Positions 7,996 through 17,123 of a stretch of DNA of 64,000 nt are shown here, piece by piece. Below the pieces are notes generated by a model. It worked only from the letters and a program-made list of their open reading frames with translations. It was not told the origin of the DNA and did not search any database. The position numbers and the translations under genes are program-made. This stretch comes from CAZSAT01 sp964604675 (GTDB taxonomy: Bacteria; Myxococcota_A; UBA796; CAJQPC01). The DNA lies in NCBI GenBank assembly GCA_964604675.1, contig CAZSAT010000012.1, positions 24,612-88,611 of the forward strand, in the 5' to 3' direction. Each line of letters starts with the position of its first letter. Position 1 is the first letter of the stretch.

Positions 7996-8202
7996 TCAGC
8001 GCGTCGGCTCCTGCCGTCCGCTCCGGCGGTCCTGCACGGCCTGGCGATGGCCCTCCAGGAGCTCCAGGATCTGCTTGCAGCAGCTCCCACAGTCGGTGCC
8101 GGCACGGAGGGCGTCGCCGACGTCCTTGAGGCTCTGGCAGCCGTCTTCCACGGCGTGGCGGATGTCCCTGTCGGTCTTGCCTTCGCAGATGCAGACGATC
8201 AC
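7996..8202 (-). CDS. bfd: Bacterioferritin-associated [2Fe-2S] ferredoxin
   Basis: This encodes 68 residues. Bfd docks on bacterioferritin and passes electrons to the haem, so that stored iron is released. The cluster ligands appear as C4 and C6 (VCICEG) and C38 and C41 (TDCGSC) in the BFD-like fold; C22 and C42 are additional. The start is GTG at 8202-8200 with GGAGGT five bases upstream. The C-terminus after about residue 55 is a basic tail. It is the first gene of the bfd-bfr operon. Confidence 0.93.
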   Translation of the reverse strand: MIVCICEGKTDRDIRHAVEDGCQSLKDVGDALRAGTDCGSCCKQILELLEGHRQAVQDRRSGRQEPTR

Positions 8203-8250
8203 GAGCCACCTCCAACGGAACCTGAACGTCGTGTGCCGTTGTGATGATAC

Positions 8251-8265
8251 TGATAGTCAATTTCA
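8251..8265 (-). promoter_or_regulatory. Fur-box-like operator upstream of bfd
   Basis: The 15-mer TGATAGTCAATTTCA, read as TGAAATTGACTATCA on the coding strand, matches 11 of the 14 fixed positions of the 7-1-7 Fur consensus TGATAATnATTATCA. Its near edge is 48 bases upstream of the bfd start. AT-rich sequence is rare in this window, so the patch (8240-8270) stands out. Placement before bfd-bfr fits Fur or a related iron regulator acting on iron-storage genes. Confidence 0.6.
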
Positions 8266-8322
8266 ACTAGGGCGCGCAACCCCTTGCGGATCTTTCTCGG
8301 GCGAGGCACCCGACGTGCAAGC

Positions 8323-10278
8323 TCAGCTGCGGCGTCGGAGCCCCAACGCCAGGAGCGCGAGCCAAGCCACGCGTGCGCTTCCAGCGGCCTCACAGCCGCA
8401 CCCGCCGTCGATGGCGCACGCGTCTTCCTGCCGATCGAGCACGCCGTCGCAGTCGTTGTCGATGTTGGAACCACAGGCCTCGGGCGCGTCGGGGTGGATC
8501 TGCCGGTCCCAGTCGTTGCAGTCGCCGTCGTCTTCGGTGAACCCGTCGCCGTCGCGGTCCTGGGCCGAACCTGTCGCGTAGCCGTCCACGCCGTCGCAGT
8601 TGGTGTCGCTCCCGTCCCCGTTCACGTCGTCGGCGCCAGGATGCACCTCGGGGTCCTGGTCGTCGCAGTCCTCGGCGTCCTCGCTGCCTCCGGCCCAGCC
8701 GTCCCCGTCGGCGTCGTGGTCGTTCGCGCCGTCGCAGTCGCTGTCCACGCCGTCGTACCAGGTCTCGTCCGCTCCCGGGTGCACGCTGGCGTCGTCGTCG
8801 TCGCAGTCTCCCGTGGACTCCGCGTAGCCGTCGCCGTCGTCGTCGCTGACCTCCGCATCAGGGCCCCCGAAGCTCCCGATGTCGCTGCGGGTGCCGTCGA
8901 GATCGATGATCGCCGTCGAGCCGGCGTCGATGCAGGGCGAGCCCGACAAGAGGCCGAGCGCGTCGTTGTCGGCGCCGTCGGCGGAGAGCGCCGCGTAGAC
9001 CGGGTCGGCGGACAGGTTGCCGTCCGCGCCGGCCAGGTCGCCCAGCGCCCCCCAGTCGCTCCCGTTGCCCCAAGCGTTGGCATGGCTCACCGAGACGGTG
9101 CCGGACTCGGCCGCGAAGCCGCCCGCCGTGTTGGCGACCGCGTTCACGTTCACGACCGTCCCGCCCGACCCATCGCTCACGAACAGTCCACGCTCGTTGT
9201 CGACGAGGTCGGCGTTCTCCAGCACCAGGTCGGTGTTGTCCCCGCCGAAGGTGGCGCCCGCGCCGCTGTTCGCGATGGCGACGAGGTTCGCGATGCGGAG
9301 ATCGGCCGCGTCGCGCACGATCAACCCCTCGGAGTTGCTCGCCAGGTGCAGGCGGATCGCGGTGCTCTGCCGCACGCCCTCGAGCCGAACGCCCACGTCG
9401 TGGCCGCGGACCTGGAGGTCGCGCAGGGCGACGGTGCCACCCAGTGAGGTCACCGCCGAGCCGGCGTTGGCTTCGAAGTCGACCTCGTCGAGCGACAGCG
9501 CGGCGTCCTCGGTGTGGAGCGTGGCGCCCGATGTGGTCGCGTTGGCTTCCAGGCGACTCCCGTCGAGGCTCACCGTTCCACCGCGGACGACCGCAGCGCC
9601 CCCCAAGGACGCCTGGTTGCCAGAGAAGGGGCTAGCCGACGCTCGGAGCACGCTCCCTTCCGAAGCGATCGCGCCGCCCTCCGTGCCGGCCTCGTTGTCG
9701 ATCCAGCTGACCCGCACCGCCTCCACCGTGCTGTCGAGCGCGTCGAGCGCGCCCCCCGTGGTCTCCGCTCGGTTCCGCTCGAAGGTGACGTCGGTGAGGT
9801 CGACCCGGCTGTCCGTCGCTCTTAGGGCTCCTCCCTGGCGCCCGTGGTTGTCGGACAGCACCGCGTCCTCCAGGGTCAGGTCGCCGCTCTCCACCCACAG
9901 CGCCGTGCTGGAGAACCCCACCACCGCAACCCCCCGAAGGGCGAGCGCGCCGCCGACCTGGTCGACCGCTGTGTCCGCAGCCGCCAAGGTGAGGTCGCTC
10001 ACGGTGACGCTGGCGCCGCCGAGGAAGGTGATCACGGCAGGGGTCTTCGCAGCGCCGACGCTCACCTGAGAGGCGCCGGCGCCCACGATGGACAGGTCGC
10101 GCGCCCCGAGCCGCAGGCTCTCTTCGTAGAGGCCCGCGGTGACCTGGATGACGTCGCCGTCGCGGGCCTCGTCGACGGCGCTCTGGATGCTGGTGAAGTC
10201 GCCGCCACCGCTGGCGTCGACCCGGATGGTGCCTGCGAGCGCGCCGCGAACCGACACCAGTACGAGCAGCGCGGACAT
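8323..10278 (-). CDS. Secreted right-handed beta-helix protein with Asp-rich metal-binding repeats and MYXO-CTERM-like tail
   Basis: This encodes 651 residues from ATG 10278. The signal peptide MSALLVLVSVRGALA is followed by the segment GGGDFTSIQSAVDEARDGDV, typical of the start of pectate-lyase/NosD-like beta-helices. Residues about 20-430 are helix turns with recurring G-GGAL/N-A patterns. Residues about 475-615 are MopE-type putative metal-binding repeats (DDDGDGY, GDCDDDDASVHPGA, DSDCDG, repeated about four times). The end has GGCGCEAAG, a hydrophobic helix and LRRRS, the Cys/helix/Arg layout of a MYXO-CTERM sorting tag. I infer a surface-displayed protein, possibly binding calcium or polysaccharide. 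There is no evidence for enzymatic activity. A longer N-terminus to 10350 is open but would bury the signal. Confidence 0.82.
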   Translation of the reverse strand: MSALLVLVSVRGALAGTIRVDASGGGDFTSIQSAVDEARDGDVIQVTAGLYEESLRLGARDLSIVGAGASQVSVGAAKTPAVITFLGGASVTVSDLTLAAADTAVDQVGGALALRGVAVVGFSSTALWVESGDLTLEDAVLSDNHGRQGGALRATDSRVDLTDVTFERNRAETTGGALDALDSTVEAVRVSWIDNEAGTEGGAIASEGSVLRASASPFSGNQASLGGAAVVRGGTVSLDGSRLEANATTSGATLHTEDAALSLDEVDFEANAGSAVTSLGGTVALRDLQVRGHDVGVRLEGVRQSTAIRLHLASNSEGLIVRDAADLRIANLVAIANSGAGATFGGDNTDLVLENADLVDNERGLFVSDGSGGTVVNVNAVANTAGGFAAESGTVSVSHANAWGNGSDWGALGDLAGADGNLSADPVYAALSADGADNDALGLLSGSPCIDAGSTAIIDLDGTRSDIGSFGGPDAEVSDDDGDGYAESTGDCDDDDASVHPGADETWYDGVDSDCDGANDHDADGDGWAGGSEDAEDCDDQDPEVHPGADDVNGDGSDTNCDGVDGYATGSAQDRDGDGFTEDDGDCNDWDRQIHPDAPEACGSNIDNDCDGVLDRQEDACAIDGGCGCEAAGSARVAWLALLALGLRRRS

Positions 10279-10399
10279 GAGGTCGTCCCGATGAGCGGTC
10301 TCAGCGGCGGCACCGCCTTGCGAGCGAGGCGCCGCACGTGTCTTATACACTCCTCGGTACCACCCCGCCCCGGCGGGAGGACCGACGGAGGCCGTACCG

Positions 10400-11428
10400 A
10401 TGTGGATGTCCCTGTGCTTGCTGCTCGCCTGCTCGGGCGGTGAGGCCGAGCCCGAGGTGCCGGCCGTGGACCCGGCAGCCGCGGCGGTTCAGAGCGCCGA
10501 GAGTGCGCTGCGGCAGGGGGACCTCGCCGCGGCGGATGCTTCCTTCCAGGAGGCCCTCACCACCTCACCCGGCAACGTCGACGCCGCTGTCGGAGCTTCG
10601 TACCTGGCGATGCTCTCCGGTGACCTGTCGGCGGCCGACGCGCTGCTGGCGGCGGCCGAGGCAAGCGCTGGCGACCGCGTCGGTGAGCTCGAGGTCCGAC
10701 GTGCCCTGCTGGCCGTCGAAGCGGGGGACATGGGCGCCGTCCGCACCCACGGCGAAGCGTCCGCGCTCCCCCAGGGCCAGCTGCTCGCGGCCGAAGCCGC
10801 CATGGCGGGGGCCGACGTCGACGGCGCCCTCGCCCTGCTCGAGCAGGCCGCCGCCGGAAGCGGTGGCGCAGCGGACACCGCCAAGCACTACCTGGAGCTC
10901 CTGAACCACGACGACTTCGGGCGTGCGGCGGTCGCGGAGCTGTACGCACTCTGGGCGATGGGCAGCCGCGAGGCGGCCGCCAGGTCGGCGCCGGGTGTGG
11001 TGGCCGATCTCGACGACGCGGCGGAAGACAAGGGTGCGGAGCTGCTCTTCTGGGCAGGGCGCGCCGCGTCGGTGGGGGAGGCCGAGGCGGCGGCCCATCT
11101 CCTGGCGGCCATCGACGGCAAGCCGCCCGGCCAGGCCTGGCGCGTGAACGCGACCCAGACCCTCGTCGAGTGTGCTGACGGGAACGTGCAAGCCTGCGCC
11201 TCGGGCTTGGAGACCGTCGACCTGGTCGCCACCGACTCCGCGGCGCTCCACACCCGGGCCACGGCGGCGGTCGCGCTCGGGCGATCGGACGCGGAAGGTG
11301 GCAAGGCCTTGCTCACGGACCATCCGGGGGAGTCGACCGCGCGGGCGGCCCTGGAGCTGGGCGATCTCGAGCTCGCGCGTAAGCTGGCGCCGGCTGGGCT
11401 GTTCAGTGACCACCTGGCTGCGAGGTGA
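10400..11428 (+). CDS. TPR-like lipoprotein
   Basis: This encodes 342 residues. The N-terminus MWMSLCLLLAC gives a lipidation site at Cys11, and a GGAGG lies nine bases before the ATG. The mature part is Ala/Leu/Glu-rich with recurring helical-hairpin patterns such as QSAESALRQGDLAAADASFQ, the classic TPR consensus. TPR lipoproteins scaffold envelope complexes, but no specific partner is identifiable. First of four clustered envelope genes; its stop overlaps the next start (GTGA). Confidence 0.75.
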   Translation: MWMSLCLLLACSGGEAEPEVPAVDPAAAAVQSAESALRQGDLAAADASFQEALTTSPGNVDAAVGASYLAMLSGDLSAADALLAAAEASAGDRVGELEVRRALLAVEAGDMGAVRTHGEASALPQGQLLAAEAAMAGADVDGALALLEQAAAGSGGAADTAKHYLELLNHDDFGRAAVAELYALWAMGSREAAARSAPGVVADLDDAAEDKGAELLFWAGRAASVGEAEAAAHLLAAIDGKPPGQAWRVNATQTLVECADGNVQACASGLETVDLVATDSAALHTRATAAVALGRSDAEGGKALLTDHPGESTARAALELGDLELARKLAPAGLFSDHLAAR

Positions 11429-11880
11429 GCGTGAAGCGGACGATCCTGACGGGCCTGGCCATCGCGGTGCTGGGCGCCCCCGTGTCGGCGGACGCGAAGC
11501 GAGACAAGGACGGCGGCACCCGGGTCTACGTGCGCGTGGTCGACGAGAGTGGCGGTCCCATTCCGACCGCGGTCATCCGGCACCCCGCGGAGCAGGACCG
11601 CCACCGGGTGAACTCGGTGGATGGCACGTGGGACGAAGAGGTGCTCTACATGCCGGATGGCACCGAGCTCGTCTTCGAGCCCGGGCTGATGCTCACGCTC
11701 GAGGTCTCGGCGCCGAGCTTCGAGACCAAGGTGGTCCAGTACCAGGTACGCCGCCGCCGGAACCGCTTCGACGTCGAGCTCGTCGAGCTGGAGATCGAGG
11801 AGTCGGTCATCGAGCCGCCGAAGATCCAGTTCGGCACCGACAGCCCCCGCGACACCACCGGCGCTCCGCCGGCCAACTAA
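11425..11880 (+). CDS. Small exported beta-sandwich protein (carboxypeptidase-regulatory-like)
   Basis: This encodes 151 residues from the GTG overlapping the previous stop; a second GTG at 11431 is also possible. A signal peptide with basic n-region (VKRTILTGLAIAVLGAPVSADA) is followed by one beta-rich domain. The segments TRVYVRVVDESGGPIPTAVI and GTWDEEVLYMPDGTELVF read like a carboxypeptidase-regulatory or SdrD-B-like fold with a plug of charged strands (YQVRRRRNRFDVELVELEIEE). It ends in a Pro-rich tail. Function is unknown; it is likely periplasmic and made with its neighbours. Confidence 0.65.
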   Translation: MSVKRTILTGLAIAVLGAPVSADAKRDKDGGTRVYVRVVDESGGPIPTAVIRHPAEQDRHRVNSVDGTWDEEVLYMPDGTELVFEPGLMLTLEVSAPSFETKVVQYQVRRRRNRFDVELVELEIEESVIEPPKIQFGTDSPRDTTGAPPAN

Positions 11881-11892
11881 GGCGAGGTCTCC

Positions 11893-13350
11893 ATGCGATC
11901 CCTTCTGCTGGCGCTCGCGCTCGTCCCCTTTGCCCAGGCTGGCGACGCCGGGGACTACGCCCGCCTGTTTCCCCTGCATCCGTGCAGCGACGGCTGGGCG
12001 GGCTGTGTGGTCGACGGCGACGTGTACGACGCCGACGCCGCACGAGACGGCGCCGGCTACCCGATGCCGGCCGACCTCCGCTTCGGCTGGTTCGATCTCA
12101 GCGACACCGTGGCCACGAGCCCCTTCACCGGGCTGAGTGACTACAGCGCCGTGCCCGTCGCCGTGGCGGCTGCTCCCGAGCCCAGACAGGTTCGCCCCGA
12201 AGCCGCCGAGCCCGCGCGCCGGGACATCGCGGCGAACCCCACCGCGAACGACCCTGCGCCCGAGGTCGTGGCGTCCACCTCCACGAGGTCGAGCGGCTCC
12301 AGCAGCTACGAGCCACCCAGCACCGCCACCCGTGCCACCCCTTCGCGCAAGGGCGGCTCGTCCTACGACGGCGCCGCGTCGTCCGGGTCGTCCGGCGCGT
12401 CCGGCTCGGGGTCTTCCGTCACCGAGGACTACGGCTCGGCGCGCTCCATCGCGAGCTACGCGAGCGAGCCCGCGACGGGCACGGCCGCCGAGCTCTCCGA
12501 ACCCGCGGCCACACCCCGCGCCGCGAGCACGGTCGACCCCTTCGCAGTCGAGGAACAACAAGCCACCTTCGCGACGCAGGGCAGCGACCTGAAGCCGGCC
12601 TTCGAGGAAGCCGTGCCCTCTGCGCCGCCCATCGCGTCCAACCCCCTCGCCGTCGAGGAGGCCGCTCCGGTGGTCGCCTCGGTGGAGCCGGTCGACGACG
12701 AACCCATCGATCTCCCGGTCAAGATCGACCAGACGCCGCAGGTCTTCGATGACTCGTGCGACGACCTGAAGCCGCTGCAGCCACAAGCGGTGATGGGACG
12801 GCTCCGCGCCGGCCAGATCGGGTGCCTGGAGGATGCGTTCGGTGCCGCGGGGAGCCAGACCGACAAGGACGCGATCAGCCGCGTGTTGATGGTCAACGCC
12901 GAGGCGGCGGACGACAAGCGCTCCTGGGAGAAGCTCGTCAAGCGCCACCTCGACGAGGTCGATCGCTCGGATCCCGAGATCTGCTTCAGCTACGCGCTGC
13001 ACCTGTCCAAGGGCTCGGTCGGCCGCGCCTACGGCGTGATCAAGTGGGCTGACTACGCCCTCGAGAACAAGACCGTGTGGACCGGGTCGACCTACAAGGC
13101 GCGGGTCTACGCGCTGTACAAGCTGAAGGCCGAAGCCGCCACGCGGCTGTGGGAGGACGCGGCTCAGAAGGTCGTCGACGGCAAGGGCGACCGGGACGCG
13201 CTCCAGTCCGACGAGGAACAGCGGCGGGGCATCGCAAAGACCTATGCGCTCGAGTGGCTGACCTACGCCCGGCAGTCCGGTCAGAAGACCTCCGAGCCGA
13301 TGGCGCTGTGCGTCTCCGCCGCGGGCAACAAGAAGTTCTGCGGGGAGTGA
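11893..13350 (+). CDS. Exported protein with Ser/Ala/Pro-rich linker and helical C-terminal domain
   Basis: This encodes 485 residues. The signal peptide is MRSLLLALALVPFAQA. Residues 17-85 form a small N-terminal domain with a Cys pair (HPCSDGWAGC). Residues about 90-285 are low-complexity Ser, Ala, Pro and Thr, consistent with a flexible periplasmic linker. From about 290 to the end is a helical, TPR-like domain with conserved-looking Cys (DDSCDDL, GQIGCLEDAF, ALCVSAAGNKKFC). The layout suggests a protein spanning the periplasm. Function is not recognised. It ends one base into the next gene (TGATG). Confidence 0.7.
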   Translation: MRSLLLALALVPFAQAGDAGDYARLFPLHPCSDGWAGCVVDGDVYDADAARDGAGYPMPADLRFGWFDLSDTVATSPFTGLSDYSAVPVAVAAAPEPRQVRPEAAEPARRDIAANPTANDPAPEVVASTSTRSSGSSSYEPPSTATRATPSRKGGSSYDGAASSGSSGASGSGSSVTEDYGSARSIASYASEPATGTAAELSEPAATPRAASTVDPFAVEEQQATFATQGSDLKPAFEEAVPSAPPIASNPLAVEEAAPVVASVEPVDDEPIDLPVKIDQTPQVFDDSCDDLKPLQPQAVMGRLRAGQIGCLEDAFGAAGSQTDKDAISRVLMVNAEAADDKRSWEKLVKRHLDEVDRSDPEICFSYALHLSKGSVGRAYGVIKWADYALENKTVWTGSTYKARVYALYKLKAEAATRLWEDAAQKVVDGKGDRDALQSDEEQRRGIAKTYALEWLTYARQSGQKTSEPMALCVSAAGNKKFCGE

Positions 13351-14609
13351 TGCTCTTCGTCGCGTTGTGGGGATGCAGCGGCGAGGCGCCGGACGCGGTC
13401 GACGCGCCGGTCGCGCCCCTCGTGGATGCGTCGCTCCTGGCCGCGGCCTGGCAGATCGAAGCCGCACCGCTCGACGTGATGGGCGCCCTCACGAGCGACC
13501 GGGGTTGGCGGGCCTTCTACAGCCGTGACTACGACGCCGCGCTCGCCGCTGGGTCCTCGGACACCCTCGCAGCGCGCGTGCATGCCGAGCGCTTCGCCCT
13601 GTACCGCCAGGCGTCGCTCCTGCAGGCCAACGCCATCCGCGCCACCTACGGTGCCGATCAGCGCCGGGAAGGGGACCCCGCCGAGGTGGACTACCTGCTC
13701 GCGGTCGCCGCCGTCGTGCACGGCGACCTGGACGAGGCGCGCGCGCTGTTGTCCTCGAGCCGCGACGGCTGGGCGCCCGAGGTGTCGGAAGCCGCCGCAG
13801 CATGGGACGCGCGCCTCGCGCAGGAGGCGGTCGTGCTCGACGCGATCAGCCTCCCGATGCCGGAAGACGTGGCGCCGTGGTCGCTCGCAGAGACCGTGGG
13901 CGAGCTGTCGGTGCAGGTGGTCGATCCCACCGCGGTGCTCGCGTTGGGTGCGGCCGAGTACCGGGCCGCGATGGCCCTCGGCGGGGTCGAGGCGGTGATG
14001 GCGCCCTGGACCCTGGCCCTCGATCCGGCGACCACCAGCGCCGCCGAGCTCGGTCTGCACGCGCGGTTCCTGAGCGCCTGGCCCAGCGCCGGCGACGCGG
14101 TCTTCGCGGCAGCCGCCCGCCAGGGCAGCAGCGCGGTTGCGGCCCACGCCGGCACCTCGCTCCTCGCCGCGGCGATCGCGCCGTGCGTGGAGGGGGGCTT
14201 CGACCTCGTCTGCATCGGCGAGGCCTCGGCCGGGCTGAGCCACCAGATCGAGGCGGCGATGACCGAGGCCGCAGGCGAGGAGCAGCGGGACCACCGCGAC
14301 CTCGCGAACCTCGCGCGCGTGGGGGTGCTGCGCGCCGCCGCGCGCCTCGCTGAGGCCGACGGTGAGCGGGAGACGAGCGGCCGGTTGATGGTGGAGGCTC
14401 TCGACCGCAGCCTCGGTCCTGCGGCCGACCCGACGTTCTTCATGTCCCTCGCTGCGTGGGACGCGCAGAACCGGAATGCGGTGCGCGCCCAGGAACTGGT
14501 GCACCCCCTCACCGAGCGCTTCGAAGGGGTCGCCTGGGCACGAAGCTCCCTCGACGCACTACACTTGCGTGTCTCCCGTGATGCCGGTCCCGGCCTCCCC
14601 ATGCACTGA
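13350..14609 (+). CDS. Large helical lipoprotein
   Basis: This encodes 419 residues. ATG at 13350 overlaps the preceding TGA by one base. The N-terminus MLFVALWGC puts the lipidation Cys at residue 9. The remainder is Ala-rich and helical, with TPR/Sel1-like hairpins (for example VDYLLAVAAVVHGDLDEARA). It is the fourth of the envelope quartet and precedes the ABC importer by only three bases, so the two sets are probably one transcript. No enzymatic motif is seen. Confidence 0.72.
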   Translation: MLFVALWGCSGEAPDAVDAPVAPLVDASLLAAAWQIEAAPLDVMGALTSDRGWRAFYSRDYDAALAAGSSDTLAARVHAERFALYRQASLLQANAIRATYGADQRREGDPAEVDYLLAVAAVVHGDLDEARALLSSSRDGWAPEVSEAAAAWDARLAQEAVVLDAISLPMPEDVAPWSLAETVGELSVQVVDPTAVLALGAAEYRAAMALGGVEAVMAPWTLALDPATTSAAELGLHARFLSAWPSAGDAVFAAAARQGSSAVAAHAGTSLLAAAIAPCVEGGFDLVCIGEASAGLSHQIEAAMTEAAGEEQRDHRDLANLARVGVLRAAARLAEADGERETSGRLMVEALDRSLGPAADPTFFMSLAAWDAQNRNAVRAQELVHPLTERFEGVAWARSSLDALHLRVSRDAGPGLPMH

Positions 14610-14612
14610 GCC

Positions 14613-16181
14613 ATGACGAACACCTTCACCCGCGCACTGCTTTCGCTCGCTGCCGTGGCCGCTGTGGCCACCACCGGCGCGAGGTTGACCTACTACGAGG
14701 AGTCGCTGCCGGGGACGCTGAACCCCATCTACGCGTCCTCGATGGTCGACTACCGCGTCGACGAGTTGATCTTCGACCGCCTCTACTACCACTCGCCCAT
14801 CACCAACGAGCTCACGTCTCGGCTGGTGGAGACCTGGGAGGTGGCCGAGTCCGGGCAGGCCGTCCGGCTGACGCTGCGCCGCGACGCCAAGTGGCACGAC
14901 GGCTCGGGCCTGAGCGCGGAGGACGTCTGCTTCACGGTCGACGCCATGCTCGACAGCGGCACCACGAGCCCGATCGCCGAGGGCTACCGCGCCGAGCTGT
15001 CGGGCTGCGAGGTGGAGGGCAAGAACGTCGCCCTGGTGCGCTTCAAGAAGGTCTTCCACAACCCCTTGAACCGCCTGAGCTTCTACGTGCTCCCGAAGCA
15101 CGCGCTCACCGACACCGCTGTCCCACCGGACCACGAGTTCTCGATCCGCCCCATCGGCACCGGATCGATGAAGGCCTCCATGGGCCGAAGCGGCGTGAGC
15201 TTCGAGGCCTTCAAGAACGGCCACCACAGCCCCGGCGTCGACCTGATGCTCCAGGAGGGCAACGACCCGCTGGTGCAGGTCAAGACCCTGATGCAGGACG
15301 GTGTGCAGGGCATCGTCGCGGTCCCGCCCGGACGGCGTCCGGACGTCACGGCGTCGGATCTGTTGGCGCTCAAGTCCTACGACCTTCGGAGCTGGTGGTA
15401 CGTCGCCGTGAACCCGGCCAAGCCGTACCTGAAGGACAAGCGCGTACGCCAGGCCCTCGACAAGCTGATCGACCGCACCGATCTGCGGCAGCTCAGCCTC
15501 GGCATCGCGCCCGACGAGAACAACTCGCCCTGCGAGTTCATCTCCGGACCGTTCGTGCAGTCGTCGCCCTATTACAACCGGTCGGTGCCCACCCAGCCTC
15601 GATCCGATCGAGAGGCGGCCTTCGCACTGTTGAAGGAGGCCGGCCTCACCCAGGAGGGTGGTCGCTGGCACTACAAGGGGCAGCCCATCACGCTCCGCAT
15701 CGGCATGAAGGCCCCGCTGGACAACGAGGCCCCGGACCTGCTGAGCCAACTCGGAAACCAGCTCGGTGCCGCAGGCTTCGACCGCCAGACCCACAAGATC
15801 TCCACCGACGACTGGAACACCAAGGTCGAGACCGGCCAGATGAACGACTACGACCTGCTGATCGGCAAGTGGTCGTTCGGCCTGGTCGAAGACGTCAACG
15901 CGCTCTTCCACACCCGGAAGGGGAACCGCGGCTCCAAGAACATCTTCAACTTCACCAACACCCAGGTCGATGTGTTGCTCGCGCAGTACGACGCGGCACG
16001 CACCGACACCCAGGCCCAGGATGCCTACCACCAGCTCCACGAGACCCTGGCGGGCGAGCTTCCATACCTGTTCCTGTGGAAGCTCGACACGAAGAGCGCC
16101 TGGCGAACGGAGGTTCGGGGCACCACCATCGCGCCGTACTACTATTGGACCGAAGTCGACGCCTGGACCTACAACCCCTGA
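14613..16181 (+). CDS. Extracytoplasmic solute-binding protein, family 5 (peptide/oligopeptide type)
   Basis: This encodes 522 residues with a signal peptide (cleavage near TTGA, about residue 22) and no lipobox, so it is a free periplasmic protein. Family-5 signatures are clear: a LNPIYASSM-type N-terminus, LTLRRDAKWHDGSGLSAEDV, and RVRQALDKLIDRTDL. Length matches DppA/OppA. It should deliver peptides or a similar ligand to the two permeases encoded directly downstream. Ligand identity cannot be inferred. The gap to the next gene is 18 bases. Confidence 0.9.
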   Translation: MTNTFTRALLSLAAVAAVATTGARLTYYEESLPGTLNPIYASSMVDYRVDELIFDRLYYHSPITNELTSRLVETWEVAESGQAVRLTLRRDAKWHDGSGLSAEDVCFTVDAMLDSGTTSPIAEGYRAELSGCEVEGKNVALVRFKKVFHNPLNRLSFYVLPKHALTDTAVPPDHEFSIRPIGTGSMKASMGRSGVSFEAFKNGHHSPGVDLMLQEGNDPLVQVKTLMQDGVQGIVAVPPGRRPDVTASDLLALKSYDLRSWWYVAVNPAKPYLKDKRVRQALDKLIDRTDLRQLSLGIAPDENNSPCEFISGPFVQSSPYYNRSVPTQPRSDREAAFALLKEAGLTQEGGRWHYKGQPITLRIGMKAPLDNEAPDLLSQLGNQLGAAGFDRQTHKISTDDWNTKVETGQMNDYDLLIGKWSFGLVEDVNALFHTRKGNRGSKNIFNFTNTQVDVLLAQYDAARTDTQAQDAYHQLHETLAGELPYLFLWKLDTKSAWRTEVRGTTIAPYYYWTEVDAWTYNP

Positions 16182-16199
16182 ACCGGCGGTAGGCCCCCG

Positions 16200-17123
16200 A
16201 TGAAGCGCTGGTGGATCCGGCCGGCGGTGCGTCTCGTCGCGGCGACCTTGTTGCCCGTGCTCGTGCCGCTCGTCATCACGGGCTTCATCTGGGCCCTGCC
16301 CGGCGACCCCGCGTCGTTGATCTGTCCGCCAGAGGTCTGCTCCGGCACCGAGGAGCTCGCGCGTCGTTGGAACCTCGACGGTGGGCCGTGGAACTTCTTC
16401 TCGGCCTGGCTGTCGGGGGCGGTTCAGGGTGACTTCGGCCGCTCCTGGCGCCTCCTGCAAGGCGCGCCCGTCGCCGACCTGCTGTGGGCATCCTTGCCCC
16501 TGACTGCGGCGTTGGTGAGCGTGGCGTTCGTGCTGGTGCTCGTCGGCGCGCTCGGCGCTGCAACGCGCTGGCTGCCGGACTGGGCGGATGGCCCGCTGGA
16601 AGCGGTGGGCCTGGTCCCCGTGCTGGTGCTCGCGCTCTCGGTTGCGGCCACGGTCACCATGAGCTTCGGTGCTCGAGCCTTCGAAGCCGAAGCGGTCGTC
16701 GTCAAGGTCGTGCTCGGCGCGCTGGCACTCGGGCTCGCGGACGCTGCGCTGTCGGGCACGGTCATCGGCGTGCGCAGCCAGGTCGAGGACGAGCGGCGGC
16801 AGCGGTACGTGCGCATGGCTGCGCTGCGCGGAGAAGGGGAGCTGCAGAACGCCCTGCCCAACGTGCTTCCCGCGCTCGTCGGCCAGCTGCGCGCCCGGAC
16901 CCTGCACCTGCTGAGTGGTGCGGTGGTGGTCGAGGTCGTGTTGCAGCTCGAGGGGCTCGGCGATCTGCTCTGGGGTGGCACGCTCGTGCAGGACTTCGGT
17001 GTGGTGTTGGCAGCGGCCTTCGGGTTCTCGCTCTTGAGTGCCGTGCTGCTGGCGGGTCAGGCGCTGATCGAGATCCTGGTCGCCTTGCACGTGCGTCGCT
17101 CGCCAGCCGTGGGGGCCGTGTGA
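16200..17123 (+). CDS. ABC importer permease, DppB-like
   Basis: This encodes 307 residues with about six membrane helices. The N-terminus has the DppB/OppB pattern of a first helix followed by ALPGDPASL and a periplasmic loop ending in GDFGRSW. The EAA loop region is around YVRMAALRGEGELQNALPNV, which contacts the ATPase. It is shorter and more diverged than typical DppB, with two unusual Cys in the first periplasmic loop (ICPPEVC). The stop overlaps the next start (GTGA). Confidence 0.85.
   Translation: MKRWWIRPAVRLVAATLLPVLVPLVITGFIWALPGDPASLICPPEVCSGTEELARRWNLDGGPWNFFSAWLSGAVQGDFGRSWRLLQGAPVADLLWASLPLTAALVSVAFVLVLVGALGAATRWLPDWADGPLEAVGLVPVLVLALSVAATVTMSFGARAFEAEAVVVKVVLGALALGLADAALSGTVIGVRSQVEDERRQRYVRMAALRGEGELQNALPNVLPALVGQLRARTLHLLSGAVVVEVVLQLEGLGDLLWGGTLVQDFGVVLAAAFGFSLLSAVLLAGQALIEILVALHVRRSPAVGAV

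Noticed and set aside
8440..8850. Repetitive DNA that might suggest a CRISPR or tandem array
   Set aside because: The periodicity comes from coding repeats of Asp-rich metal-binding motifs; units are not identical and there are no spacer-like unique segments.
8284..9447. Plus-strand frame opposite the Asp-rich repeats, rich in Val and Ala
   Set aside because: It mirrors the repeated GAC/GTC codons of the real minus-strand gene; the minus-strand product has signal peptide, beta-helix, metal-binding repeats and sorting tail.
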